Shown here in pieces: positions 52,876 through 62,154 of a stretch of 64,000 nt of DNA. The stretch's first letter is position 1; each line of letters starts with the position of its first letter. The stretch covers positions 62,001-126,000 of the forward strand of contig JAJXYC010000013.1 of the NCBI GenBank assembly GCA_021780815.1. Reading direction: 5' to 3'. The notes beneath the pieces are model-generated. The model did no database searches, was not told the origin of the DNA, and saw only the letters and a program-made list of their open reading frames with translations. The DNA is from Bacteroidota bacterium (GTDB lineage: Bacteria > Bacteroidota > Ignavibacteria > Kapaibacteriales > UBA2268). A program made the position numbers and the translations under genes.

Positions 52876-54387
52876 ATGACTATTACTCAATCATATTTAA
52901 ATAACTTAATGGCAAGTGTAGGCTATTTTGCCCCTGAAATTGCTATTGTAGTTACTTTTATTGTTGCAATTCTTTTTGATTTGATGTTTAAAAAATCTAA
53001 AAATATTGCCGCATATATTTCAATAATTGGTCTTATTATCACTGGTTTTATTCTTTCTGGTAACATAGGAATATCTAAATCATTGTTTGATGGACTTATC
53101 GTAGTGGACCCATATTCAACGTTCTTTAAATTTCTATTCCTTATAACTACTATATTAATTATGGTGATGTCTTTATCATATAAAGAATTATATGATAACA
53201 ACAGGAAAGTAGGAGAATATTATTCTATGCTTGTTGGTATTACTTTCGGTATGTTTTTACTTGCATCTGCCGTTAATTTAATAACTATTTATTTATCAAT
53301 TGAAATATTGAGTTTGAGTTCTTATGTATTAGCAGGTTATACAAAGGAAATTAGAAGAGCAAGTGAAGCATCTTTGAAATATGTAATCTACGGTTCGTTA
53401 TCTTCTGGAATTATGGTCTATGGTATGTCTTTATTGTATGGTGCTACAATGACTTTAGATGTGGCAAAAATCAATGTTGCAATTTTATCAGGACACGTTG
53501 AATTATTTCCTATAATTATCGGTGGATTAATGATATTAGTTGGCTTTGGATATAAAATGTCTGCTGTCCCATTTCATTATTGGACACCTGACGTATATGA
53601 AGGAGCTCCTATAACTATTACTTCTTATCTTTCTGTTGCTTCTAAAGCCGCTGGATTTGCTGTATTTATTAGATTCTTTAAAGATTTATATTTATTACCT
53701 GCTACTTCCGACATAAATATCTGGAATACTATTTCAAATTTTCATTGGCAAACCATTGTTGCAGTTCTTTCTGTACTGACTATGACTGTTGGTAACTTTG
53801 TTGCACTATGGCAAGAAAATGTAAAACGATTACTTGCTTATTCTTCCATTGCGCATGCTGGTTATATTTTAATGGCTGTGGTTGTTATGACAAATGTTGG
53901 AATTACTTCTATTTTATTATATTTTGTATTCTATATGATAATGAATCTTGGGGCATTCTTTGTTGCACAACTTTTTGCTAATAAAATAGGAAGTGATGAT
54001 TTAAAAGATTATATTGGATTAGGTTATCGTTCACCTGTTCTGGCTGTTCTGATGACAGTATTTTTAATTTCATTAACAGGGCTTCCTCCGACTGCTGGAT
54101 TTATTGGTAAATTTTATATATTTACTGCTGTCTTAGATAAAGGGTTTGTTTGGCTTGCTGTTATTGGTGTTTTAAATAGTGTTGTATCGTTGTTTTACTA
54201 TGCAAAAATATTTAGAAATATGTTCCTTCGTTCTGTTGCCGACGATACAAAAAATAACTTTAAATTTTCAGCGCCCGCTTTTCCTTTATCAATTGCTTAT
54301 GTATTAGCCTTTGCTACAATTTTATTCGGACTATATTTCTCACCAATTTTAAATTGGGCAGAAAATTCTGTAACTATGTTTAAATAA
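52876..54387 (+). CDS. nuoN: NADH-quinone oxidoreductase subunit N
   Basis: 503 residues, the smallest of the three antiporter-like subunits. LITIYLSIEILSLSSYVLAGYTKEIRRASEASLKYVIYGSLSSG, KMSAVPFHYWTPDVYEGAPITITSYLSVASKAAGF and VKRLLAYSSIAHAGYILM match NuoN. It is last of the operon and followed by a terminator, so the unit is nuoABCDHIJKLMN. Confidence 0.96.
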   Translation: MTITQSYLNNLMASVGYFAPEIAIVVTFIVAILFDLMFKKSKNIAAYISIIGLIITGFILSGNIGISKSLFDGLIVVDPYSTFFKFLFLITTILIMVMSLSYKELYDNNRKVGEYYSMLVGITFGMFLLASAVNLITIYLSIEILSLSSYVLAGYTKEIRRASEASLKYVIYGSLSSGIMVYGMSLLYGATMTLDVAKINVAILSGHVELFPIIIGGLMILVGFGYKMSAVPFHYWTPDVYEGAPITITSYLSVASKAAGFAVFIRFFKDLYLLPATSDINIWNTISNFHWQTIVAVLSVLTMTVGNFVALWQENVKRLLAYSSIAHAGYILMAVVVMTNVGITSILLYFVFYMIMNLGAFFVAQLFANKIGSDDLKDYIGLGYRSPVLAVLMTVFLISLTGLPPTAGFIGKFYIFTAVLDKGFVWLAVIGVLNSVVSLFYYAKIFRNMFLRSVADDTKNNFKFSAPAFPLSIAYVLAFATILFGLYFSPILNWAENSVTMFK

Positions 54388-54428
54388 AAATAAAAACATT
54401 AGGAATATCCTTTGTAGAAGACTGTCGT

Positions 54429-54459
54429 AAAAAGACTGTCGTAAAAAGACAGTCTTTTT
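54429..54459 (+). terminator. Terminator of the nuo operon
   Basis: AAAAAGACTGTC (54429-54440) pairs perfectly with GACAGTCTTTTT (54448-54459) and runs into more T-rich sequence. A direct 14-bp duplication, GACTGTCGTAAAAA at 54420-54433 and 54434-54447, overlaps it. Confidence 0.88.
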
Positions 54460-54827
54460 ATTTTTATTTATTAATTGTCTCGTATCAAATTTTGGATTAG
54501 CAATAATTTTTGTAATTTTAATAAAATTCAAAAAATTATATATTCAAAAAATTATTGGCAAGTATTATAAATATAAGAATTTATGCTTTTCTAATTAAGG
54601 AAGTATAATAAATTCAAAATATTTATCAACTAATAAATCAATTAAAAAATTGCTAAAAATATTATTAATAAGGTATTTAGGATAAAAAAATATGTAACAA
54701 AGAGCAAATTGTTATGTAATATAGCAAATAAAAAATCTAATTTCGGTTATCCATTTGTTATTTTATTGAAGGGTATTTAATAAAAATGAAAAAAAGAATA
54801 ATTTAAATTACAAATCTTCGTCTTACA
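54460..54827. other. AT-rich intergenic region, nuo terminator to ftsH
   Basis: 368 bases without a plausible gene. It is strongly AT-rich, and I see no hairpin or tRNA. The only marked element, the 10-bp tandem repeat, begins at its right edge. A small regulatory RNA cannot be excluded but nothing supports one. Confidence 0.5.
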
Positions 54828-54880
54828 ATTAAAATAGATTAAAATAGATTAAAATAGATTAAAATAGATTAAAATAGATA
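54828..54880 (+). repeat. Five-copy 10-bp tandem repeat with phased A-tracts
   Basis: The unit ATTAAAATAG repeats five times with no mismatch until the last base, so AAAA recurs every 10 bp, close to one turn of DNA. Phased A-tracts are known to curve DNA. It ends 69 bases before the ftsH start codon, so it lies at or just upstream of the likely promoter. Confidence 0.9.
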
Positions 54881-54938
54881 TAATTTATATTACACATACT
54901 ACAAACTTTTAAAATAAGAAGTTCTACTTATAGTTTTT

Positions 54939-54944
54939 GGAGGT
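54939..54944 (+). promoter_or_regulatory. Strong ribosome binding site of ftsH
   Basis: GGAGGT, five bases before ATG 54950. Most genes in the window lack such a site, so ftsH seems tuned for efficient initiation. Confidence 0.75.
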
Positions 54945-54949
54945 CATTA

Positions 54950-56986
54950 ATGGGTCCAAACCCACTAAATAAAAAGAAAGAAAAAGATAAAGACAGTATG
55001 AATGATTTGAAAAAAAATAATCAGAATCAACCAAATTTTGTAAAAAATTTTTTGGTGTGGTTATTATTTGGTTCATTTATTTTTATAATGTATGTCCTTT
55101 TTCAAGAGAATCAATCAAAAGATGCGGTAATAACATATACAGAATATCAGACGTTATTAAATCAAGGAATGATAAAGTCAGCGAAAGTAGTAAGGAATCA
55201 AAGTAATGATATAGATTTTTACGGTAAATTAAAACAAACAATAACGATAACAGTAAATAATAAGCCGAAGGAAATCAATGAATTTGCTGTAAAACTTGGT
55301 TTTGTAGATGATAAAACAGAAGAATTGTGGAAAAGTCAAGGAATAACTTGGACTTATGATGTTGATAGTAGTTCATTTTGGGGACCTGTGCTTTCGGTGT
55401 TACCATTTGTATTAATAATAGTGGCATGGTTTTATTTGATGAAACGCTTTCAAATGGGCGGTAACGGGAATAGCAATAAGAATATCTTTAATTTTGGGCG
55501 TTCTAAGGCTAAGATGTTAGATAAGAATGAAAGTCAAGTAACATTTAAAGATGTAGCAGGTGCAGACGAAGCTAAAGAAGAATTGGTAGAAATAATAGAT
55601 TATTTAAAAGACCCTTTTAAATTTCAACGTCTTGGGGGAAAAATTCCACAAGGAGTTTTGTTATTAGGACCTCCGGGTACAGGGAAGACACTTCTAGCTC
55701 GAGCAGTTGCCGGCGAAGCTGGTGTTCCCTTCTTTTCAATTTCAGGAGCAGATTTCGTGGAAATGTTTGTTGGTGTTGGAGCTAGTCGTGTGAGAGATTT
55801 ATTTGAACAAGCAAAGAAAAATTCTCCATGTATTGTATTTATAGACGAAATAGATGCGGTAGGAAGACATAGAGGAGCAGGTCTTGGTGGTGGACACGAT
55901 GAACGAGAACAAACATTAAATCAATTATTAGTAGAGATGGACGGTTTTGAGCAAAATATTAGTGTTATTGTAATGGCGGCAACCAATCGTCCAGATGTGT
56001 TAGATCCTGCTTTACTTAGACCGGGTCGTTTTGATAGACAAGTTGTTGTTGATAGACCTGATGTTAATGGGAGAAAAGGTATATTCAAAGTTCATGCGAG
56101 TAAATTGCCTTTATCAAGCGATGTAAATTTCGATGTCCTTGCAAAATCCACTCCGGGTCTTTCAGGCGCTGATATTGCAAATATAACTAATGAAGCTGCT
56201 TTACTTGCCGCTCGTAAGGGTAGCCAAACGGTTGCAATGTATGATTTTGAAATGGCTAAAGATAAAGTATTGATGGGTGTTGAAAGACGAAGTATGGTTA
56301 TTTCAGATAAAGAAAAAGAAATAACAGCTTATCACGAAATGGGGCATGCATTAGTTGGAAAATTCCTTGTAAATGCAGACCCTGTCCATAAAGTTTCAAT
56401 TATTCCACGAGGTAGAGCACTAGGTGTTACTGCCTATTTACCTAACGAAGAAACGCATTCACTTTCCAGAGAGTATATTGAGTCTCAAATCGTGATGTTG
56501 CTCGGGGGTAGAACTGCTGAAAAGATTATTTTTAACACTTACACAACTGGTGCGGCTAATGATCTGCAAAGAGCTACAAAACTTGCTCGTAAAATGGTTA
56601 CCGAATGGGGAATGAGTGATGTTATCGGACCTATGAGTTTTAATTCTGAACAAAACGAAGTTTTTCTTGGTCGAGACTTTTCTCATGTGAAAGAATTTAG
56701 TGAGGAAACTTCTCAATTGATTGATTCGGAAGTTAGAAAAGTGCTTCTAAATGCAAGTAATCAATCTTATAAAATTTTATCCGAAAATATTGATATTTTA
56801 CACAAAGGTTCAAAAATTTTATTAGAACGTGAAACTATTGATGGCGAAGAACTTGACAAAATTGTTAAGGGCGAAGAATTACCCCCAATAAGCAATATAA
56901 AGATGCAGGCTTTACGCAATATGAATTTTAACAACAAAAATAATAAAATAGAAGAGTTACAAAATAATTTGGAAAAAAATAATTAA
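54950..56986 (+). CDS. ftsH: ATP-dependent membrane zinc protease FtsH
   Basis: 678 residues. Two membrane spans (about 33-52 and 145-164) flank a periplasmic domain. The AAA+ module has Walker A GPPGTGKT (240-247), pore loop MFVG, Walker [13 protein letters not shown] (about 295-306) and second region of homology [22 protein letters not shown]; the protease site is HEMGH (462-466). FtsH extracts and degrades membrane and short-lived cytosolic proteins, often LpxC in Gram-negatives. A long charged Asn-rich N-terminal lead (about 30 residues) precedes span 1. The C-terminus has an Asn-rich tail. Confidence 0.97.
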   Translation: MGPNPLNKKKEKDKDSMNDLKKNNQNQPNFVKNFLVWLLFGSFIFIMYVLFQENQSKDAVITYTEYQTLLNQGMIKSAKVVRNQSNDIDFYGKLKQTITITVNNKPKEINEFAVKLGFVDDKTEELWKSQGITWTYDVDSSSFWGPVLSVLPFVLIIVAWFYLMKRFQMGGNGNSNKNIFNFGRSKAKMLDKNESQVTFKDVAGADEAKEELVEIIDYLKDPFKFQRLGGKIPQGVLLLGPPGTGKTLLARAVAGEAGVPFFSISGADFVEMFVGVGASRVRDLFEQAKKNSPCIVFIDEIDAVGRHRGAGLGGGHDEREQTLNQLLVEMDGFEQNISVIVMAATNRPDVLDPALLRPGRFDRQVVVDRPDVNGRKGIFKVHASKLPLSSDVNFDVLAKSTPGLSGADIANITNEAALLAARKGSQTVAMYDFEMAKDKVLMGVERRSMVISDKEKEITAYHEMGHALVGKFLVNADPVHKVSIIPRGRALGVTAYLPNEETHSLSREYIESQIVMLLGGRTAEKIIFNTYTTGAANDLQRATKLARKMVTEWGMSDVIGPMSFNSEQNEVFLGRDFSHVKEFSEETSQLIDSEVRKVLLNASNQSYKILSENIDILHKGSKILLERETIDGEELDKIVKGEELPPISNIKMQALRNMNFNNKNNKIEELQNNLEKNN

Positions 56987-57014
56987 TTTATATTTTCAAA
57001 ACTAAGGTGAAATT

Positions 57015-58682
57015 ATGACTACAATTGATTTATCTCAAGAACGAATTAACGAAATTTTGCAAAGGCAAAATGGATTGTGTGCACTCTCAGGCAAAAAGTT
57101 TGAGAACATTAACGAAGAAAAATTCCAAATTTTTTCAATTAAACAAAATATTGACCAGAATGATATTGATAATTTTGTTTTAATTTGGAATAATGCAGAT
57201 TTATCTGCTATTAAAAGAAATGATGAATTTATTTCACCAATTCATAAGTATTATTTTCAATATGCAAACTTCAAAAATTACACTAATGAAGAAAAATCAG
57301 GTGAAATTCTTGAAGAATTAATTGCTGTTAAAAATTCAAATCCAGATAATAGTAACTTGAAAAATTCTATTGCAACTTTAAAAAATTTAAGCAAAACTTT
57401 GCAATCTTTAAATTTAGATGAAGAGAATTTTACAAAATTAAATAATGAAATTAACGAATATTTACACGAATTAGAAAAAAATTATTCTATAATCAGGAAT
57501 CAAATTAATGCTGAATCTACTAAGTTCTACAATAACTTTAAAGCAAAAATTGAAGATTTATTGAAAACTCCAAGTAAATGGCAAAATTTGCGTTCTGCTC
57601 GTCAAAAATTAATGAATTTACAAAAAGAAATAAATAATACAAAAGAACATATTTCCCGCTCAACAATAGAAGATTTAAAAAGAACTATTGCCGACGCTTT
57701 AAATTCAATTTCTCAAAAACAAATTGCTGAAAAAGAAAATTATGAGATGGAATGTTCAGATAATTACTTGCAACTTAGAAATGTTTTTGAAAAATTAATT
57801 GCCTCAATAGATAATACTACTGAACATTCAAAAGTAAGACAATCTTTAATTGAAGCTCAGAAACTTATTGCAAGCAAGACCTTAAAAAGAAGCCATCAAG
57901 AAGAACTTTACCAGATGATAAGAAATGGATTTGAAATCTTGACACAAAATCAAGAAAAAGAAAAATCTACATTTTTGCAAGAAGCTAATGAAAATTATGA
58001 AAAACTTTCTCCATTAGTTGAAAATGCTATTAAAATAGCTACAAGCACTGATACTTTTAAAGAAGCTCGTGAAACTTTGATTGCCGCACAAACTTCAATT
58101 AAAGGTATGGCTTTAACCAAAGAGCAACGTGATGAACTGTATGGCAAAATCCGCACTATCTTCCAGCAAATCAACCAATTACAAGAAGAAGAAAGAACTG
58201 AATTTATAAAAGTTTCAGAAGAAAATTTCCAAAAATTGCTTGATAAAATTGGTGCCGAAAAAGAAAAATTACTTGATAATCCACATTTTAAAACAATCAG
58301 AGAAAACCTTTTAACTATACAAAGTGAAATTCGTGTTTGGAAATTAAAAACTGATCATCGCAATAAACTCTATAATGCATTAAAAGATATTTTTGCTTTG
58401 CTTGACGAAAAAAGAAATATCTTTTTTGAATCTCAAAAGAAGGATAAAAAATCCAAAACAGAAAGTATCTTTAAAAATTTAAATGAAAAATTAGTAAAAC
58501 TTGAAGAAGCAGTTGAAATAGATAAAAAAGAATTATCTGAATTACAAGCTAAGTTAAATGAAGCAAATGATGATTCTATTAAAGATAGCGTAAGAAAGGA
58601 ATTTGACCGTATTCAAGTAAAAATAAGTGAAAAAGAAAAGAGAATTGACGAAACAAAGCAAAGAATTTCAGAATCAGAATAA
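57015..58682 (+). CDS. Coiled-coil repeat protein with HNH-like N-terminus
   Basis: 555 residues, no signal peptide or membrane span. Residues about 10-70 (RINEILQRQNGLCALSGKKF, then IDNFVLIWNNADLSAIK) resemble a divergent HNH-type zinc-less domain: the CALSGK segment stands where CxxC usually occurs, and the NFVLIW stretch matches the HNH Asn-Leu-Val motif. Residues about 168-475 contain four related helical repeats of roughly 77 residues; they share F(K)xxRxxLxxxQxxI and a following ELYxxIRxxF, reminiscent of DUF349. The rest is charged coiled coil to the end. It follows ftsH after 28 bases, and both probably share a transcript that ends at the terminator at 58714. Function unknown. Confidence 0.75.
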   Translation: MTTIDLSQERINEILQRQNGLCALSGKKFENINEEKFQIFSIKQNIDQNDIDNFVLIWNNADLSAIKRNDEFISPIHKYYFQYANFKNYTNEEKSGEILEELIAVKNSNPDNSNLKNSIATLKNLSKTLQSLNLDEENFTKLNNEINEYLHELEKNYSIIRNQINAESTKFYNNFKAKIEDLLKTPSKWQNLRSARQKLMNLQKEINNTKEHISRSTIEDLKRTIADALNSISQKQIAEKENYEMECSDNYLQLRNVFEKLIASIDNTTEHSKVRQSLIEAQKLIASKTLKRSHQEELYQMIRNGFEILTQNQEKEKSTFLQEANENYEKLSPLVENAIKIATSTDTFKEARETLIAAQTSIKGMALTKEQRDELYGKIRTIFQQINQLQEEERTEFIKVSEENFQKLLDKIGAEKEKLLDNPHFKTIRENLLTIQSEIRVWKLKTDHRNKLYNALKDIFALLDEKRNIFFESQKKDKKSKTESIFKNLNEKLVKLEEAVEIDKKELSELQAKLNEANDDSIKDSVRKEFDRIQVKISEKEKRIDETKQRISESE

Positions 58683-58713
58683 TTCGTAAAAATCTGTAAT
58701 TAATCTAATGAAG

Positions 58714-58740
58714 AGAGCAACTTTGAGTTGCTCTTTTCTT
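58714..58740 (+). terminator. Terminator after the coiled-coil protein gene
   Basis: AGAGCAAC (58714-58721) pairs with GTTGCTCT (58727-58734) and is followed by TTTCTTTATT. Confidence 0.8.
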
Positions 58741-58767
58741 TATTGAAATTATTTTCTCGTTTTTTTA

Positions 58768-58796
58768 TTGTTATTGAAATAATATTATTATTTTTG
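58768..58796 (+). promoter_or_regulatory. Promoter-like pair before the SBBP-repeat gene
   Basis: TTG (58768-58770), 18 bases, TATTTTTG (58789-58796) matches TTG-N18-TAnnTTTG. Transcription would start near 58802, leaving a leader of about 30 bases. Confidence 0.45.
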
Positions 58797-58833
58797 CAGA
58801 AATTTGTTCTGTAATATAAAAAAATGAGGCTTT

Positions 58834-60504
58834 ATGAAATCTTTTCTTTTACGTGTTTTCTTTTACGTGCTGCTTTTTTCATTCGGAGTTCAACAATTGT
58901 CTGCGAGTCCTGATTGGCTTTGGGCAAAAACTCCACAAGGGAAAAGCTCGTATTTTTATTCAAGAGCGATAGCACTTGATTCATCTATGCATTCCATTAT
59001 TGTTGGAAGTTATCCCGGTTCAATGCAATTTGATGAAACACATTCTATAAAATCTAATGGTTCAGGCGATATTTTTATTGCAAAATATGACAAAGATGGG
59101 AATGTAGTATGGGTTAAATCTTTTGGTGGAAACGGTAGCGAAGATGCAACTTCTGTTGCTATTGACAGAAATGACAATATTTATGTTGTAGGCTTTTATA
59201 AAAGCACTTCAATTACTTTTGATTCACAAACGCTGAACAATCAAAGTTTAAGTAACAATATCTTTATACTAAAATTAGACCAGAATGGCAATGTTCTTTG
59301 GGTTAAAAGTTATGGAGATAGTGGTGATGATAGGGCTTATGGAGTTGCAATAGATTTAGATGGGAATTGCTTTATTACCGGTTACTTTGCTTCATCTACA
59401 ATAACATTTGCTCCACCTATCCATATATTAATGAATTCTGGTGGGCTTGATGCTTTTATAGTAAAAATTTCGCCTGATGGTAATGTACTTTGGGCGAACG
59501 CAGGAATGGGTAGCGCTTCTGATTATTCAACGTCAATTGCTACCGACAGAACAGGTAGCTGCTATGTTACTGGTTATTTCAACAGCACCACCTTAACTTT
59601 TGGAAACATAACATTGACAAAAAAATCCAATTTTGAAGTTTTTGTTGTCAAATATGATGCAAGCGGTAATTGTCTTTGGGCAAATCATATAGGCGGTACA
59701 ACAGGCGGTGGTGATAACAATTCCTTTTCTGTGGCTACTGACACTCTTAATAACTGCTATATTTCAGGTATATTTCAATCCGCTGATTTTATTGTTGGCT
59801 CCGTTTCTTTGTCCAATAAAGGAGCAAAAGATATGTACGTAATTAAATTTGATGCAAACGGAAATCCTTTATGGGGAAAATCTTTCGGTGGAACTGAAAT
59901 AGATGGATCTTATGCAACCAGCATTGATAAAGCAGGTCATTGCTATTTAACTGGATATTTTAATAGTTCTAATATTGCTGTTGGCAACCAAACTTTCACT
60001 AACTCAGGAATTGCGTCTGATTTATTATTGGTAGAATTAGACCAAAAAGGTGATATTGTCTGGGCTAAATCGGGTGGGAATACTAAAGGCGATGATTTGA
60101 TTACATCGATTGCTGTTGATACTTTAAGGAACTTCTATATTACTGGCTATTGGAGTGGAGATTCTGTTCTGCAGTTTGATAATTTTTCTTTGTCAAATCA
60201 CGGCTCAACTAATATTTTTATTGCTAAATCAAACAATCTTCCACTTACCAGTATTAATGAAAATGAGACTAATATTGAAGGTATTTCAATTTTCCCGAAT
60301 CCTTCTTCTTCTAATTTCATTAATTTAGTTACAGATGAAAGTTATTCAATTCAAATTTTCAATTCTTTTGGGCAAATGATGTTTGCAAGTAATGAAATGA
60401 AAACTAAACAAGTTATTGATATAACCTCTTTTGCAAAAGGTGTTTATTTTGTTAAATTAAGAAATATCTACAAAATAAAGACTATGAAATTTATTAAACT
60501 TTAA
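58834..60504 (+). CDS. Exported SBBP-repeat protein with T9SS sorting domain
   Basis: 556 residues. Signal peptide about 1-24. Residues about 30-470 hold about seven SBBP-type beta-propeller repeats (pattern: DGNVVWVKSFGG, then ATSVAIDRNDNIYVVGFY; QNGNVLWVKSYGD, then AYGVAIDLDGNCFITGYF; further copies). The C-terminal 80 residues, ISIFPNPSSSNFINL, IQIFNSFGQMMF and FAKGVYFVKL, form a type A T9SS sorting domain, so the protein is likely exported through T9SS and attached to or shed from the surface. Its own promoter-like pair and terminators on both sides mark a one-gene unit. Binding partner unknown. Confidence 0.85.
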   Translation: MKSFLLRVFFYVLLFSFGVQQLSASPDWLWAKTPQGKSSYFYSRAIALDSSMHSIIVGSYPGSMQFDETHSIKSNGSGDIFIAKYDKDGNVVWVKSFGGNGSEDATSVAIDRNDNIYVVGFYKSTSITFDSQTLNNQSLSNNIFILKLDQNGNVLWVKSYGDSGDDRAYGVAIDLDGNCFITGYFASSTITFAPPIHILMNSGGLDAFIVKISPDGNVLWANAGMGSASDYSTSIATDRTGSCYVTGYFNSTTLTFGNITLTKKSNFEVFVVKYDASGNCLWANHIGGTTGGGDNNSFSVATDTLNNCYISGIFQSADFIVGSVSLSNKGAKDMYVIKFDANGNPLWGKSFGGTEIDGSYATSIDKAGHCYLTGYFNSSNIAVGNQTFTNSGIASDLLLVELDQKGDIVWAKSGGNTKGDDLITSIAVDTLRNFYITGYWSGDSVLQFDNFSLSNHGSTNIFIAKSNNLPLTSINENETNIEGISIFPNPSSSNFINLVTDESYSIQIFNSFGQMMFASNEMKTKQVIDITSFAKGVYFVKLRNIYKIKTMKFIKL

Positions 60505-60541
60505 ATGTAAATCTTATTTTTAAATTTATAATTAAAAATAT

Positions 60542-60588
60542 ATTCTCCTTTGCACTACAAGTTAAGTAATGTAAAGGAGAATTTTTTT
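60542..60588 (+). terminator. Terminator after the SBBP-repeat gene
   Basis: ATTCTCCTTT (60542-60551) pairs perfectly with AAAGGAGAAT (60573-60582), then seven T. Located 38 bases past the stop codon. Confidence 0.85.
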
Positions 60589-60698
60589 GGAAATAATGGA
60601 GTGGAAGACAGGTGAATATGATTAGAATAAATTTACTTTTTTGCAATAAGATATTAGAAAATCAATATGTTGTATAGATTTTTACTTGCAATGTTGAG

Positions 60699-60775
60699 TA
60701 ATTAAATTATTTCAGTTATAATTCAATCTTTTTTATATTTATTCGTTATTTTTAATAATTAAATTATTTCAGTTA
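60699..60775 (+). repeat. 20-bp direct repeats upstream of the TPR gene
   Basis: TAATTAAATTATTTCAGTTA occurs exactly at 60699-60718 and 60756-60775, 57 bases apart start to start. The second copy ends three bases before ATG 60779. It may be a duplicated operator or promoter segment; its first half is AT-only. Confidence 0.75.
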
Positions 60776-60778
60776 AAG

Positions 60779-62119
60779 ATGGCACTAAAATCAAAATTAG
60801 TTAAAACATATTTACTTGTAATTATCTCATTATTTTCATTAACAAATGTTTATTCAAAAGATGCTATATCAGAAAAGATAGAATTTGGAAGGAACTTAAT
60901 GACATTACATAAATTTGAAGATGCAGTAAAGGTTTTTGATACAGTATTAACAAAAGACCAGACAAATCCAGATGCTTTATTTAACAAAGGGTTGTGCCTT
61001 TTTAGGCTTGATTCTTTTAAGTTAGCACTTTCAGTATTAAATAAATTAATAAAAGTTGTTCCTGAAGTTTCAGATGCTTATAATTTACGAGGTTTAGTGT
61101 ATCTTAATTTACAAGATACAAGTTTAGCAGACAAAGATTTTAGTAAAGCAATTGATATAGACCCAAAATTTTCAGAAGCAATGTTAAATAAAGCCAAAAT
61201 ATTGCTTGATAAAGGTAAAGATAAAGAAGGATATGCGTTGCTTTTAAAAGCGAATAAAAATGATACAACAAATGCCGAATTATACTTCCAAAAAGCCCGT
61301 GCTGAACATGCCCTTGGCAAATACGAAGATGCCATTAAAGATTTCAACAATGCAATTGATTACAATTATTTTAATCCGGATATAATTTATAGAAGAGCCA
61401 ATTCGTATTATAAAGCGAAGAAATATGAAAACGCTATTAAAGATTATACACAAGTTATTTCTTGGGAACCTTTAAATGTTCTTGCATATAACAATAGAGC
61501 TTTTGCTTATGATGCCATAGGAGATTCATTATATGCAAGACAAGACAAACAAGTGGTCAGAGACATTAACTTAAGTACAACATTAGACCCAAGCAAAGCA
61601 AAGATGGAAACATTTTATCCAGAAGATTCTTCTTTTTCAATTCTTTTGCCCGAAGATTTTAAAATGCACCAACATTCTTATAAAGACAGCATTGTTGTGG
61701 ATTTTTATCCTGATTCTCTTTTAACTTATGATAATAGGCTTGGCATAAAAGTAAAGATTATCCCTTATTTTTCAAAGATTATTGGTTCAAACGAACCTGC
61801 TGACATTATTGAAAAATGGAGAAATATCCAAGATTCAATTGCCGGAAATATAAAGTATTATAGATATCAACCTGCCGAACGTGTGAACAAAACGTATCAT
61901 TCATATCCATCTATTTTAGATAAAATTTTAGTTCAAAAAGATATAAAATCAATAGCATCAATAAATTGGAACTATGCAATAGCTTATTCAGAACATCTGG
62001 TGGAAATACACTTTGTAATACCACTTGCATTATATAATTATTACAACAAGATATTTCAGAATACTATATCTTCATTCCAATTGATAAAAATTCCTGAAAA
62101 AATAAAAGATAAAAAATGA
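60779..62119 (+). CDS. Secreted TPR-repeat protein
   Basis: 446 residues. Signal peptide about 1-26. Six or so TPR motifs span about 28-265 (FGRNLMTLHKFEDAVKVFDTVLTKD, ALFNKGLCLFRLDSFKLALSVL, ARAEHALGKYEDAIKDFNNAI and YNNRAFAYDAIGD). The C-terminal part (about 270-430) is beta-rich and unrecognised (SSFSILLPEDFKMHQHSYKDSIVVDFYPDS). Probably periplasmic or surface associated, a scaffold or binding protein. porX starts 35 bases downstream, so it may be co-transcribed with this T9SS regulator; a T9SS role is inference. Confidence 0.78.
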   Translation: MALKSKLVKTYLLVIISLFSLTNVYSKDAISEKIEFGRNLMTLHKFEDAVKVFDTVLTKDQTNPDALFNKGLCLFRLDSFKLALSVLNKLIKVVPEVSDAYNLRGLVYLNLQDTSLADKDFSKAIDIDPKFSEAMLNKAKILLDKGKDKEGYALLLKANKNDTTNAELYFQKARAEHALGKYEDAIKDFNNAIDYNYFNPDIIYRRANSYYKAKKYENAIKDYTQVISWEPLNVLAYNNRAFAYDAIGDSLYARQDKQVVRDINLSTTLDPSKAKMETFYPEDSSFSILLPEDFKMHQHSYKDSIVVDFYPDSLLTYDNRLGIKVKIIPYFSKIIGSNEPADIIEKWRNIQDSIAGNIKYYRYQPAERVNKTYHSYPSILDKILVQKDIKSIASINWNYAIAYSEHLVEIHFVIPLALYNYYNKIFQNTISSFQLIKIPEKIKDKK

Positions 62120-62154
62120 TAATTAATTTACTCTATTAATTAACAGAAGGTAAA

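Noticed and set aside
54828-54880. CRISPR array for the 10-bp repeats
   Set aside because: The units are contiguous without spacers and far too short; no cas gene is in the window.
57015-57230. Active HNH endonuclease at the start of the coiled-coil protein
   Set aside because: The zinc CxxC pairs and the catalytic His-Asn-His set are not visible; only the outline of the fold is suggested, so nuclease activity is not claimed.
58834-60504. Phage tail or adhesin reading of the repeat protein
   Set aside because: SBBP propeller repeats and a T9SS tail explain it; no phage genes are nearby.
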